Assembly: GCA_035547915.1 (NCBI GenBank)
Contig: DASZTS010000012.1
Coordinates: 25,386 to 89,385, forward strand
Reading direction: 5' to 3'
From: DASSFG01 sp035547915
GTDB taxonomy: Bacteria; Planctomycetota; Planctomycetia; Pirellulales; JAICIG01
Length of the DNA: 64,000 nt
The notes beneath the pieces were generated by a model. It ran no database searches. It was not told the DNA's origin and worked only from the letters and a program-made list of their open reading frames with translations. How positions within the stretch are numbered: position 1 is the stretch's first letter; each line of letters opens with the position of its first letter. The position numbers were made by a program, and so were the translations under genes. Positions 1-10,400 of the stretch are shown in pieces.

Positions 1-1
1 C

Positions 2-2473
2 GCGCCGGGTTGGCCGGGCAGAACACCTCATTGGACATCGAGTGCCAAACAGGGAGTGGGCTCGTCGCTAGGAACACAATCGAATCTATGGTTCACGCTT
101 TTTGACGGTGTTGTCACGGAGGTGTTTTGGCCCCGCGTCGATCAACCGGCGGTGGCACAGACGGAGTTTATCGTCACCGCGTCCGACGGCCACTACTCTG
201 AGGAGATGCGCGACACCGAGCATGCGATCGAATACGCCCATGACGGTGTCCCGCTTTTCCACTTGAAAAACAGTTGTCGCGAGGGACGCTATCGCATCGA
301 AAAGACAATCTTTTCTGATCCCTCCGGCCCCGTGCTTCTACAAAGGGCGCGATTCGTGCCCCTGCAGGGGCGGCTCGACGATTACCGTCTCTACGTCGCG
401 ATCAAACCCCACTTGGGCAACCACGGTTGGCGAAACGAGGGATGGGTCGATTGTTATCAGGGATGGAACATACTGTTTGCCAAGGAAACCGGCCACGCAA
501 TGGCGTTCGCGGCTTCCACTCCTTGGAAGAAAATGTCAGCGGGTTTCACGGGCGTGTCGGATGGCCGGCGGCAGCTACGTCGGTACGGATATCTAAGACA
601 AACCTACCGACGTGCGCCGTTCGGCGATGTGACTCTCATCGGCGAGATCGACCTGGCCGCCTGTGGCGGTGAGTTTGTGCTGGCCCTGGGTTTTGGCGCC
701 GCGCCGGACGAAGCGGCCTTGCACGTGAGGCGGACCTTGCTCGCCGACATGGCTGCAATCGAGGATCAATACGTCAGGCAATGGCTCGATTGGCAGGCCG
801 GCCTCGGCACCCAAAATGTCGTCCCGAGCCCCGGCCGCGATCTGTATCGCGCGAGCGCCATGGTGATGGCGGCGCATGAAGACAAGCGGGTTCGCGGCGC
901 CTTTGTCGCTAGCCTTTCCATCCCGTGGGGCGAGGCTCGCAAAACCGACGACCTTTATGGCCCCGTCGGATATCACGTCGTGTGGCCGCGTGATTTGTAC
1001 ATGACCGCGAGCGGACTCCTGGCCGCGGGCGATGGCTCGGCTGCGCGTCGCGCCTTGGACTATTGCCAGGCCACGCAGCAGGGCAATGGTGGTTGGCCGC
1101 AGAACCAGGCGGTCAACGGCCGTACCGTGTGGACAGGCAAACAATTGGGCGAAACGTCGATGCCCGTTCTGCTCCTCGATCTGCTTAACCGCGCGCAATT
1201 GCTAACCTGCGAAGACCGCCGCAGGTTCTGGCCGATGGTTCGCGATGCCGTCGCACAGATTGTACGCTGTGGGCCGTCGGCCCAGGAGGATCGCTGGGAG
1301 AACGCGGCCGGTTTTACTCCGTTTACACTTTCGAACATGATTGCCGCGCTCGTCGTTGCTGCCGAGTTGGCCGACGAGCAAGACGAGAAACAAGTGGGTA
1401 CGTTCTTGCGAGAGGTGGCCGATGCCTGGCACGGCGACATCGATCGTTGGACCTACGTGAACAACACACCGCTTGCCCGCCGCGTGGGTGTGCCTGGTTA
1501 CTATCTGCGGGTGGCGCCGCCCGATCGCTACGGCGAGCCCGTGAAGTACCTTGGCCCGTCGGAATTCTGGTATCGCCCGTCGCGCGATCAGGATCACCCG
1601 CCCTCCGAGATCGTCAGCGTCGATGCATTGGCGTATGTGCGCTTCGGGCTCCGCGCACCAGACGACCCGCGTATCCTCGATACAATCAAGGTCATCGATG
1701 CCGTGCTGAAGACCGAAACACCCTTCGGCCCGTGCTGGCATCGCTACAGCCATGACGGTTACGGAGAGCAAAAGGACGGTACGCCTTTCGATGGCCGCCG
1801 CGGAACCGGCCGGCTTTGGCCCCTTCTGACCGGCGAACGGGCCCATTACGAATTGTTGGCCGGCCGCCCCGACGAAGCGCGCCGCTTGCTCGCAGCCATG
1901 GAACGGTTCGCGGGTGACGGCAACATGCTTCCCGAACAGATCTGGGATAGTTGTGACCTGCCCAAGAAAGGCCTGTATTTGGGCCGACCGAGTGGCTCGG
2001 CAATGCCACTCGCCTGGGCGCATGCCGAATACATAAAGCTCCGCCACTCGCTCGCCGAGGGGCGTGTCTTCGACCAGCCACCGCAGACACGGCAGCGCTA
2101 CGTTGTCGATCGGGTCGAATCGCCGTACAAGATTTGGCGGGAGAATCATCGTCGCCGATCGATACCGGCCGGAAAGAGTTTGCGTATCATCCTCAACCAT
2201 CCGGCGATGGTGAACTTTGCTTGCGGGGAAGATACCGGGCGCATCGAAACTCGCGACTCAGGGTTGGAAGTCCATTATGTCGACCTTCCAACGGCGCACC
2301 TCCCACCCGGCAGCACGATTCGCTTTCGGCTCAACCGGCCTGACGCGAACTGGGCTCAAACTGGAGCTTGGTTTGCCACGGTGTCGGATGTCGTGCATGT
2401 GGAAGCGGTTGAGGAATTCGCGCTCTCGGAGCGAAAGGAGACTCTCGGTGCCGGCCAGGCTAGACCGTTCTAA
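2..2473 (+). CDS. Glucoamylase-type glycoside hydrolase family 15 (5' end outside window)
   Basis: Exo-acting alpha-glucosidase (glucan 1,4-alpha-glucosidase family) releasing glucose from alpha-glucans. The frame is open to the left edge and the residues before the first GTG (56) already match the family N-terminus (PPxWTSSAKxGVG type), so the true start lies outside the window. An N-terminal beta-sandwich domain (VWFTL-like start, EVFWPRVDQ) is followed by the (alpha/alpha)6 barrel with GYHVVWPRDLYMTASG, NGGWPQNQ, the RWEN segment expected to carry the general-acid Glu, GTGRLWPLL and PEQIWDS with the expected general-base Glu. About 820 residues are visible, a normal bacterial length. A CBS protein, a lipoprotein and a redox protein follow on the same strand. 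The family call is firm; the exact substrate (starch, maltodextrin, other glucans) is not determined. Confidence 0.92.
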   Translation, partial: APGWPGRTPHWTSSAKQGVGSSLGTQSNLWFTLFDGVVTEVFWPRVDQPAVAQTEFIVTASDGHYSEEMRDTEHAIEYAHDGVPLFHLKNSCREGRYRIEKTIFSDPSGPVLLQRARFVPLQGRLDDYRLYVAIKPHLGNHGWRNEGWVDCYQGWNILFAKETGHAMAFAASTPWKKMSAGFTGVSDGRRQLRRYGYLRQTYRRAPFGDVTLIGEIDLAACGGEFVLALGFGAAPDEAALHVRRTLLADMAAIEDQYVRQWLDWQAGLGTQNVVPSPGRDLYRASAMVMAAHEDKRVRGAFVASLSIPWGEARKTDDLYGPVGYHVVWPRDLYMTASGLLAAGDGSAARRALDYCQATQQGNGGWPQNQAVNGRTVWTGKQLGETSMPVLLLDLLNRAQLLTCEDRRRFWPMVRDAVAQIVRCGPSAQEDRWENAAGFTPFTLSNMIAALVVAAELADEQDEKQVGTFLREVADAWHGDIDRWTYVNNTPLARRVGVPGYYLRVAPPDRYGEPVKYLGPSEFWYRPSRDQDHPPSEIVSVDALAYVRFGLRAPDDPRILDTIKVIDAVLKTETPFGPCWHRYSHDGYGEQKDGTPFDGRRGTGRLWPLLTGERAHYELLAGRPDEARRLLAAMERFAGDGNMLPEQIWDSCDLPKKGLYLGRPSGSAMPLAWAHAEYIKLRHSLAEGRVFDQPPQTRQRYVVDRVESPYKIWRENHRRRSIPAGKSLRIILNHPAMVNFACGEDTGRIETRDSGLEVHYVDLPTAHLPPGSTIRFRLNRPDANWAQTGAWFATVSDVVHVEAVEEFALSERKETLGAGQARPF

Positions 2474-2540
2474 AGGGGCAGGTGGGGCTGAGGTATCGGG
2501 CGGCCGGAAAACCGGGAACGCCGAACCGCACACAGGGGAC

Positions 2541-2999
2541 ATGCCTCTGGTATCGCCGGCGGATTTGGTCAATCCGATGCTCCGGGTCGCCGATCTCGCG
2601 GAACAACACGTGCCACAGTGCGAGCCCGATCTTTTACTGACGCAGGCCGTGGCCAAACTCGCCATCGCAAAATCTGGTTGGCTGGCCGTTGTGCAGAAGG
2701 AAAAGCCCATAGGCGTCCTGAGCGAGCGAAACGTCGTGAATGCACTGGCGAGATCATCGTCGGATTTTGCCCACCTCACGGTCGAACAGGCGATGTCGCG
2801 CGAGTTCAGCCGGGTGCGAGAAGACGCCACGCTGGAAACGCTGATCGAGGCCTTTGGGGCGCGTGGTACGCTCGTCATCGACAAGCATGGCGGACTCGCA
2901 GGGGTCATCTATTGGCAGAATCTTGTGGGGAAACTGTCGGAGAGAGGGCTCGGGCGGGTGCTGATCAAACTGCTGGAACGTGAGGGGCGTGCAACATGA
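2541..2999 (+). CDS. CBS-domain pair protein
   Basis: Stand-alone protein of 152 residues with two CBS motifs, a fold that usually binds adenosyl nucleotides and acts as a regulatory sensor. The first repeat ends in KEKPIGVLSERNVVNAL and the second in TLVIDKHGGLAGVIYW. The ATG at 2541 is chosen because an AGGGGAC sequence precedes it and the CBS core starts soon after; the same frame is open further upstream, so a GTG start overlapping the glucoamylase end is possible. Its stop overlaps the ATG of the lipoprotein gene (ATGA), which points to translational coupling. The ligand and the regulated partner are unknown. Confidence 0.8.
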   Translation: MPLVSPADLVNPMLRVADLAEQHVPQCEPDLLLTQAVAKLAIAKSGWLAVVQKEKPIGVLSERNVVNALARSSSDFAHLTVEQAMSREFSRVREDATLETLIEAFGARGTLVIDKHGGLAGVIYWQNLVGKLSERGLGRVLIKLLEREGRAT

Positions 3000-3181
3000 A
3001 GCAGCCCTTGATTTGGTTGGTGGGGGTGGGGTTGGCTATGGCGGCGAGCGCTGGTTGTGGCGAGCACTTGGAAAAGAAGCACGAAACGCTGGTTTCGCCC
3101 AGCGAGCGCGGCACTGAGGCCGAGAGGTCTCTGAAGAGCCCCGAACAGGATAAAGAACCTCCAACCGACACTCACCCGTGA
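2996..3181 (+). CDS. Small predicted lipoprotein
   Basis: A 61-residue protein with a short positively charged start, a hydrophobic stretch (IWLVGVGLAMAA) and a lipobox ending at Cys21 (SAGC), followed by a charged Glu/Lys-rich tail. This is the layout of a secreted lipoprotein cleaved by signal peptidase II. Its ATG overlaps the stop of the CBS gene and it ends 12 bases before the cytochrome b/molybdopterin gene, so the three probably form one transcript. No conserved domain is recognisable and no function can be given. The lipobox and the coupling make it a likely real gene despite its size. Confidence 0.7.
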   Translation: MKQPLIWLVGVGLAMAASAGCGEHLEKKHETLVSPSERGTEAERSLKSPEQDKEPPTDTHP

Positions 3182-3193
3182 CTGGGAGAAGCG

Positions 3194-4717
3194 ATGCCCG
3201 AACTGGGCTTTCCTGTAGAAATTCGCCTGGCGCATTGGTTCAACGTGCTCTTCCTCACGTTGCTCGCCCGTAGCGGCTTGTCGATCCTGTCGGCACATCC
3301 GAAGCTCTATTGGAACATTCACGCCCGGCCGACGAGCGAGTGGCTTCGCCTCACGCGGAAACAGCTTCCCGCCGACCGCATGTGGTGTTCGACGGACGAA
3401 GAAGCACATTGGCCGAACTGGTTGGTGCTGCCTGGGGGAGAAGGTCTGGGCCTGGGACGCTACTGGCATTTTGGGATAGCACCATTCTGGCTCTTCTGCG
3501 GAGTTTTTTATGTGACCGTGCTCTTCATGTCCTCACAGTGGCAACGGCTGGTTCCCACATCCTGGGAGGCCGTTCCTTGTGCGTGGCGGACGATGGTCGC
3601 CTATCTGAAGCTCGAATCTCCCGAACCGGTGCCGCCCTTCACCTATCAGGACGGACTGCCTTTCAACGCCTTGCAGCAGTTGGCCTACTTCGGTGTCGTG
3701 TTCCTCCTCACGCCGTTTCAGATTCTGACCGGCATCGCACAGTCGCCATCACTACTGGCGCAATTTCCTTGGTTTGAGCGGGTCTTCGGCAATCGCCAGG
3801 GAGCACGCAGTCTGCATTTTCTGGGATTGGTCGGCTACGCCGGCTTTCTGGCGGTGCATCTGACGATGGTCTTGTGGCATGGCGCGATGCGCGAATTCGA
3901 CAAGATGGTCCTGGGCCGCGAGCACGGCAGTGGCTCGCCTTTGGCTTTGTGGCTGGGCCTGGGGATCATTTCGGCGATCGTCGCTACTCACGTCGTCGCC
4001 ACAGTGATTTCGACGTATCTGAAACGCCCGACGCATCGTTTGCTTTCCGCCATTTCCGGTCCCGCGCGGCGACTGTTGCTGCACCGCTTGATGTCCGTCC
4101 AGCATTACAGTGAGCAAGAGATCTCGCCGTACTTTCGCACGAACGGCTACCCGCCCATCTCGGCCTACCCGCAAGCCAAGGGCGATGATGACACGTATGA
4201 GCGGCTGCTGGCCAATCAGTTTCGCGATTACCGGCTCAAGATATACGGTCTGGTCGAACGATCGCTCGAGTTGTCGCTGGAGGAGCTGCGGGGCATGCCC
4301 AAGCAGGAACAAATCACCCTGCATCATTGCATACAGGGATGGACTTCGATCGGCAAATGGGGCGGGGTGCGCCTGAGCGATATTCTGGCGCTCTGCCGCC
4401 CTCTGCCGGAGGCACGCTATCTGGTGTTTCGCTCGTTCGGGAAGCATGAGAAGAGCGACGTGCCATGCTATTACGAGTGCATCGATATGAAGATCGCCCG
4501 GCATTCGCAAACGATCTTGGCGTACGAGCTGAACGACGAGACGCTGCCAGTGCAGCATGGTGCCCCGCTGCGCCCGCGTTTCGAGACAAAACTGGGCTTC
4601 AAAATGGTCAAATTCTTGCGGTCGATCGAGTTCGTGGCGGATTACCGAACGGTGGGCGAGGGGATGGGGGGCGTCAGGGAAGATCGCCAGCAATATGACA
4701 TGGGAGCGGAGATTTAG
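3194..4717 (+). CDS. Membrane cytochrome b fused to a sulfite-oxidase-type molybdopterin domain
   Basis: A 507-residue fusion. Residues 1 to about 280 form a cytochrome b561-like membrane module with roughly five hydrophobic segments and several His residues placed as possible haem ligands (RLAHWFN, SLHFLGL, FLAVHLTM, ATHVV). Residues about 330-507 resemble the oxidoreductase molybdopterin-binding domain of the sulfite oxidase/MsrP family, including LHHCIQGWTSIGKWGGV with the Cys expected to ligate molybdenum, and a C-terminal LGFKMVKFLRSIEFV segment typical of the fold. MsrP and MsrQ are normally separate proteins; here the electron donor and the catalytic domain share one chain. GGGAGAAG precedes the ATG. 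The substrate is unknown. No Tat signal is visible, so which side of the membrane the Mo domain faces is uncertain. Confidence 0.8.
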   Translation: MPELGFPVEIRLAHWFNVLFLTLLARSGLSILSAHPKLYWNIHARPTSEWLRLTRKQLPADRMWCSTDEEAHWPNWLVLPGGEGLGLGRYWHFGIAPFWLFCGVFYVTVLFMSSQWQRLVPTSWEAVPCAWRTMVAYLKLESPEPVPPFTYQDGLPFNALQQLAYFGVVFLLTPFQILTGIAQSPSLLAQFPWFERVFGNRQGARSLHFLGLVGYAGFLAVHLTMVLWHGAMREFDKMVLGREHGSGSPLALWLGLGIISAIVATHVVATVISTYLKRPTHRLLSAISGPARRLLLHRLMSVQHYSEQEISPYFRTNGYPPISAYPQAKGDDDTYERLLANQFRDYRLKIYGLVERSLELSLEELRGMPKQEQITLHHCIQGWTSIGKWGGVRLSDILALCRPLPEARYLVFRSFGKHEKSDVPCYYECIDMKIARHSQTILAYELNDETLPVQHGAPLRPRFETKLGFKMVKFLRSIEFVADYRTVGEGMGGVREDRQQYDMGAEI

Positions 4718-4753
4718 CCGGTCGTTTCTTTTCGCAGAGGATCAGAAAGAGCC

Positions 4754-5869
4754 ATGACCAACCGCGGTGGGCATCTGACAGCACCGATCGACAGTCTCGA
4801 CGTGAGCGCTTATACCGTTCCGACCGATCAACCAGAATCGGACGGCACGTCTGAATGGAATAAGACCACGCTTGTGCTCGTCAAGGCTCAGGCTATGGGA
4901 AAACAGGGCCTGGGCTATACGTACGCCGATGTGGCCACCGCCGCCCTGATCCGTCATACGCTCGCCGATATCGTCACCGGCCTCGACGCCTTCGCCGTCA
5001 GCGATGCGTGGCACAAAATGGTCCGAGCGATTCGTAACCTCGGCCGGCCGGGCATCGCCTCAATGGCCATTTCGGCCGTAGATAGTGCCTTGTGGGACCT
5101 CAAGGCGCGACTGCTCGAGCTGCCGCTCGTCACGTTGCTGGGCGCCGTCCACCAGACAGTGCCCGTCTATGGCAGCGGCGGCTTCACATCGTATTCCGAA
5201 GAGCAACTATGTAAGCAACTTGGTTCCTGGGCTGCCGACGGAATTAAACAAGTGAAAATGAAAATCGGCCGCGATCCGATGGCCGATCGGCGGCGCGTCG
5301 CGGCTGTACGGCAGGCGATCGGCGACCAGACGAAGCTGTTCGTCGATGCCAACGGTGCCTATTCTCGCAAAGAGGCGCTTTCGCAAGCCAGCACTTTCGA
5401 CGGTCGGGGAGTTGTCTGGTTTGAAGAACCCGTGTCATCGGACGATCTGGAAGGACTGCGACTTATGCGCGATAGAGCGCCGGCCGGCATGGAGATAGCC
5501 GCCGGCGAATACGGCTATGATCTCGTCTATTTTCGAAGGATGCTTGCGGCGGGGGCGGTTGACGTATTGCAGATCGATGCGACCAGGGCGGGCGGCATTA
5601 CGGGCTTTGCGCAGGCGGCTACCCTGGCTGCCGCATACCAACTCGATGTCTCGGCACACTGCGCTCCGTCGCTGCACGCGCATGTATGCTGCGCACTTGC
5701 CAACGTCCGGCCTTTGGAATACTTCCACGATCATGTGCGCATCGAGAAGCTGCTTTTCGACGGTGTCCTGACGCCCACCAATGGTGAACTTCGTCCAGAT
5801 TCATCGCGCCCTGGGATCGGCCTGGAGCTTAAAGCCGCCGACGCAAATCGTTTCGCTGTGAACTTCTAA
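4754..5869 (+). CDS. Enolase-superfamily enzyme (mandelate racemase/muconate lactonizing type)
   Basis: A 371-residue member of the enolase superfamily, which abstracts a proton alpha to a carboxylate using a Mg2+-stabilised enolate. Visible landmarks are the KxK base motif (K168, K170), Mg ligands D198 (VDANGAY), E224 (WFEEP) and E252 (AAGEYGYD), and a His-rich SAHCAPSLHAH segment near the end of the barrel. All catalytic positions look intact. It starts 36 bases after the Mo/cytochrome gene and probably belongs to the same transcript. The substrate (sugar acid dehydration, racemisation or other) cannot be read from sequence. Its TAA stop is the first codon of a partial copy of the dispersed 105-bp repeat. 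Confidence 0.85.
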   Translation: MTNRGGHLTAPIDSLDVSAYTVPTDQPESDGTSEWNKTTLVLVKAQAMGKQGLGYTYADVATAALIRHTLADIVTGLDAFAVSDAWHKMVRAIRNLGRPGIASMAISAVDSALWDLKARLLELPLVTLLGAVHQTVPVYGSGGFTSYSEEQLCKQLGSWAADGIKQVKMKIGRDPMADRRRVAAVRQAIGDQTKLFVDANGAYSRKEALSQASTFDGRGVVWFEEPVSSDDLEGLRLMRDRAPAGMEIAAGEYGYDLVYFRRMLAAGAVDVLQIDATRAGGITGFAQAATLAAAYQLDVSAHCAPSLHAHVCCALANVRPLEYFHDHVRIEKLLFDGVLTPTNGELRPDSSRPGIGLELKAADANRFAVNF

Positions 5870-5925
5870 GAGCAACCGACAAGACCCGGCTTGAGCCGCT
5901 AAAAATCGGCGTTTCACGGGTCTGC
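5867..5925 (+). repeat. Partial copy (C) of the 105-bp MITE-like repeat
   Basis: Begins at the stop codon of the preceding gene with TAAGAGCAACCGACAAGACC and continues to AAAAATCGGCGTTTCACGG. This matches the left half of the full copies at 29356 and 50828; the right half is missing or diverged. The hairpin's second arm is lost, so this copy probably no longer forms the terminator. Confidence 0.75.
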
Positions 5926-6338
5926 CCCCGCCATCGTGAGGCGCCTTCGCGCTGCTCGTCTTCGGCTACCTCTGAACGCACACCGCGGAATCGAAGCAGC
6001 AGAAAGTTCCGCCATTGTGCGACCGATGGCAGCCTGGAGTGCACGCATGTCTGATGCCAGACGGCATGTAGCTGCCAACGCTGAACGTCAAGTCGCAATG
6101 GCGGGCCGTCATCCGTCTCATGGCAGAATCATTTGCTGGTCGCTTACCGATCGAGACGAAAGCGTAACAATGTCATGCAACGCATCACTCCCTTGGTTTG
6201 GTGTAGTATTTGCACGAAACTTTGCAGGCCGTTCGGCAACTGTGCCCAATAAATACGCACGGCTGAGTTCTCCCTACCCGATGCGCAAGCGAATTAGATC
6301 ATTCGGGTCTCATCAGACCAGGAGCATTCTCAGCAGAC
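5926..6338. other. Intergenic region, no gene recognised
   Basis: About 410 bases between the enolase-superfamily gene with its repeat fragment and the next gene. Short open frames exist but look random in composition and have no recognisable domain or start signal. No tRNA or clear terminator was seen. Confidence 0.5.
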
Positions 6339-7400
6339 ATGGCAGAGAACGGAAGAAAATCGGGCGATGACCGCGAAGGAGGGGCTGAGAAACAGGGAAA
6401 ACCAGTTTCTGCCCCGGGAACAATCGAAGTGCGCACAAGCGATGCCGGTATCGCTCAGCCGATCACCAACCCGCCACCGGAACGCGCCGTAGCGTTTGAG
6501 ACGCGCGGGTTGTCGGAGTCGCCGGGAGCCTACCCGTTTGTCGGTAGCGGCGGTGTCGTGCAATGTGCCGACAAAAAAGGGGGTGGACAAGAAAATCGCG
6601 ACGAAACAAACGCGAAACAGCAGCAAGACGAAGGCGACAAGAGAGAAAGGACGCGGGAAAAAGAGGAAGGCGGCAAGAAACATCGCAAGCAAGAAAGCGG
6701 CGAGCCCGAGAAAGGCGAGCACAGGCACGGTCAAGAGCACAAATCTAACCACAAGCAGAAGAACAACGATGAAGGACATGAGCGGCAGAAACGGCATGGC
6801 GACGAGCATCGGCGCCATGGCCAGTCGCACCATCGAAACAAGAAAGATGAGCTGCGAAGCAAGTTGCCGCGTTGGCCAACGCTGGTAATCGTCTGCATCA
6901 TGTCGCTCGTCTGCGGGGCAAGCGGTGCGTGGGGCTATTCGGCGCTCTTCGGCGCTTCGCAGTCCGCGGACAAAGGGAAGAGTTCGGGCAAGGGCGGCAA
7001 GAGTTCGGAGAAAGGCGGCGGTTCCGACAAGTCAGGCGGCGGTGATTCCGACTCCGATCAGGGCGCGGAGCTCAAAGAGCTCAAGAAGAACTTTGGAGAT
7101 CTGGACGATGGCATTAAACAGCTCACCGCGCGGATCGACAGGCTAACCGAATCGCTACTCGAGTCGCGTCTTCCTGTTCCCGAGTACTTCGCGGGCACGA
7201 GCCGCATCGCACGCATGGCACCTGCCGGCGAAGAGTCGCCGCCGATTCTTCCCAACGCGTTGCCCACGCAATTGAATGTGTTGCGACGGAAGGTCGACCA
7301 GATGTCCGACCTTCCTGCCCGAGTTCATGCACTGGAAGAGCTGTTACCAGTCCTTCAGGAAGAGATCAAGATGCTCGAGGCCCGCAGGGCCGGGCCCTGA
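6339..7400 (+). CDS. Low-complexity single-pass membrane protein with C-terminal coiled coil
   Basis: A 353-residue protein of unknown function. Residues 1-175 are strongly hydrophilic and rich in Lys, Glu, Arg, Gln and His, probably disordered and cytoplasmic. A single hydrophobic segment follows (WPTLVIVCIMSLVCGASGAWG, around 180-200), then a Gly/Ser/Lys linker, and then heptad-like segments (ELKELKKNFGDLDDGIK and a C-terminal LEELLPVLQEEIKMLEARR) suggesting a periplasmic coiled coil. It lies 27 bases upstream of the RND pump gene and may be co-transcribed with it. The skewed composition creates long open frames in other registers, including a hydrophobic antisense one at 6330-6833 that I regard as a shadow. 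Confidence 0.6.
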   Translation: MAENGRKSGDDREGGAEKQGKPVSAPGTIEVRTSDAGIAQPITNPPPERAVAFETRGLSESPGAYPFVGSGGVVQCADKKGGGQENRDETNAKQQQDEGDKRERTREKEEGGKKHRKQESGEPEKGEHRHGQEHKSNHKQKNNDEGHERQKRHGDEHRRHGQSHHRNKKDELRSKLPRWPTLVIVCIMSLVCGASGAWGYSALFGASQSADKGKSSGKGGKSSEKGGGSDKSGGGDSDSDQGAELKELKKNFGDLDDGIKQLTARIDRLTESLLESRLPVPEYFAGTSRIARMAPAGEESPPILPNALPTQLNVLRRKVDQMSDLPARVHALEELLPVLQEEIKMLEARRAGP

Positions 7401-7427
7401 CGCCGCTCCATCGCTTGAGGTGCCTGC

Positions 7428-10400
7428 TTGAGTCCAAGCGTTTTCGCGATGCGGCATCCGATCACGACGCTGATGGTCGTTGTGGCTCTCGTCAGCTCCG
7501 GTGTTCTCGCCTTCGAGCAAATGCATGTAGACATCTTTCCGGCGCTCAATGTGCCGAAGATCTACGTCTTCCTCGACTACATCGGTATGACTCCCGATCA
7601 GATGGAAGGCTTCATCGTCAATCAATTGGAGCTGTACTTTCAGTACGTCGATGGCATCAAGGACATCAAATCGCGGAACATCCAGCAAGTCTCATTGGTC
7701 GAGCTGGAATTCCTCGAGGGGACGGACATCGGCCAGGCAATGGCCCAAGTCGTGGCGATGTCGGATCGGGCCATGTCGTGGATGCCGCCGGGGACACTGC
7801 CGCCATTCATTATGCGGATGGATGCCGGCAGCATTCCGGTCGGCTATCTGGTACTCGAGAGCGAGGAAGCTTCACTTGGGCAACTCGGCGATTGGGCAAA
7901 CAACCTGGTGCGGCCCCAGGTACAAAAGCTTGTCCCTGGCACGGTGGCCATCTCTCCCTTCGGCCCCAACATGCGCTCGATCGTCATTCGCGTCGATCCC
8001 AGCAAAATGCAGGCGTATAACCTCACGCCTCAGGAAGTGATCGAGGCGGTGGCCAAGGGAAACCGGGTCGTGCCGGGCGGCAACGTCTACATCAAAGACT
8101 CCATGCCGTTTGCCTGGAATAATGCCACGGTGGTCGACCCGGAGCGCCTGGGCGACATTCCCGTGAAAGTGGGGCACAACGTCTATCTCCGCGATGTCGC
8201 GATGGTCAAAGACGACATCGATCTGACCTACGGATATGCGCTGTACAATGGCAAGAAAGCGTGCCACCTGCCGATCATCAAGAAAGACACCGGCTCGGCC
8301 TTGGAAGTCGCCTCCAAGACGCGCGAATCGATCGAGCAATTCCGGAACGTCTTACCACGCAAATATCGCGACAAGGTCAACATCAGCTTTCGCTTCGACG
8401 AGACACCGACGGTTCTGCATGCGGTCGAAAGTGTCGCCACCGAAGGTGCTATCGGTGCTGCTCTGACCGGCCTGATGATCCTCATCTTCTTGCGCGATCC
8501 ACGCAGCGTGATCGTGGTTGTCACGAATATTCCGCTGGCGCTCACCGGCTCGCTCGTCGGCCTTTGGGTGACGGGGAACACGATCAACATCATGTCGCTG
8601 GGAGGGATGGCCCTGGCCATCGGCATTCTCGTCGACGAAGCCACGGTAACCATCGAAAACACCCACGTGCAGATGGAGAAAACGTCGAACCTCGCCACGG
8701 CGGTGCTCGCGGCCGCCAAGGAGACGGCCGTGCCACGGCTATTGGCATTATTCTGCATTCTCTCCGTCTTCATTCCCGCCTTCGTGATGAAAAACCCGCT
8801 CCGCTCGCTCTTCCTTCCGCTGACGCTGGGTGTCGCCTTTGCCATGATCTGCTCCTACTTGCTATCCAGCACATTGGTGCCGATCTTGAGCGTCTACCTT
8901 CTCAAGCACAAAGAGCAACCTCAGGGCGGCCTCCTCAAGAAGCTGACCGCCGGATACTCAACTTTGGTGGACCGGTTCGTTGGGTGGCGATCTGTCGTCG
9001 TGCCCGCGTATCTTGTCGTCTGTGCAGCGATTCTGACATTCGCGGGTTTTGAAATCGGTACGGAGTTGTTTCCGTCGGTCGATCAGGGCGTGTTCGTGCT
9101 CCGTTTCCGGCCTCCGCCCGGCTCGCACTACGAGATCACGCGTGCGATGGCCGTGAAGTGCCTGGAAGTCATCGAGGAGGAGGCCGGAGAGGACAACATG
9201 AAGGTTTCGCTTGGCTTCGCGGGCCAAGTGGCGATCAACTTCGGCATCGATAACATGGTGCTTTTCATGCGTGGTCCCGACGATGGACAACTGCGTGTGG
9301 CCCTGCGCGAGGACACCGACATCAAGCTCGACGAGTTTCGCGAGCGCTTGCGCAAGGTTCTGCCCGAAAAGGTCACTCCCTGGCTGGCCGACCGGCTGCA
9401 ACGAGGCGGATTGTCAAAGGAGAAGGCACTCAAGGAGGCCAAGAAGTCGACGTTCGGCTTTGAGCCGGGCGATATCGTGACGAAGGTCATGAGCTTTGGC
9501 TCCGAGATGCCGATTGCCGTGCGGTTCATTGGAACGGACCTGGAGGACGTTCGCAGTTACGCCGAGGCGGTCAAGTCGAAGATGGAGCGCATTCCCTATC
9601 TGCGCGATATTCAATTCAAGCAAACGCTCGATTATCCGACGGTCGAGGTCGAGATCGATCGCGAGAAAGCCAATCTGGCGTATGCGACCGTCGCCGACGT
9701 CAGCAAAGCCATCGTGATGGCAACCAATTCGACTCGCTTCACCGACCTCAATTTCTGGATCGATAACAGTACGGGCTCCAGTTACCTCGTCGAGGTCTAC
9801 GTTCCGCCCAAGCAAATGGCTTCGACGGAAGACCTCGCGGCCATTCCGATCGACAGGGTGAATCCACTGGTCAACCTGATGGTGCGCGATGTGGCAACGG
9901 TGCACAGAGGGAAACGGCCCGGCGAGTACGATCGTGACATGTCGCAGCGATTTCTGACCCTCATCGCCAACGTCGAAGGCGAGGATATGGGGCGGGCAGC
10001 CAAGCAGGTGCAACAGGCCATCGACGCCATTGGCGATGCGCCCGAAGGCGTGCGTACCGAGACGCAGGGACAACTTCCACCTATGGAACAAATGTTTAAG
10101 GCTCTCGGCATCGGTCTGGCCGTTGCCGTGTTCGTGATCCTGGTGCTACTGACCGCCTATTTTGAATCACCTCGCTTAGCCATCATCTCAGTCAGCGCGG
10201 TCCCCGGTGTGCTCGCCGGCATCGGTAGCATCCTGCTTATCACGAACACGACCCTTAACATCGAATCGTTTATGGGTTCGATCATGTGCATCGGAGTGTC
10301 GGTCTCAAACTCCGTAATGCTGGTCACCTTCATGAACGAGCATTGGCAAAAGGGAATGTCATCCACCAAGGCGGCCATCCAAGGCGCCGGTGAGCGGTTG

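Noticed and set aside
5936..6370. 144-codon frame between the enolase-superfamily gene and the next gene
   Set aside because: Random composition, no domain, overlaps the start of a better-supported gene.
6330..6833. Antisense 167-codon hydrophobic frame opposite the low-complexity gene
   Set aside because: Lys/Glu-rich codons on the plus strand read as Leu/Phe on the minus strand; the hydrophobicity is a mirror effect and there is no start signal or homologue.
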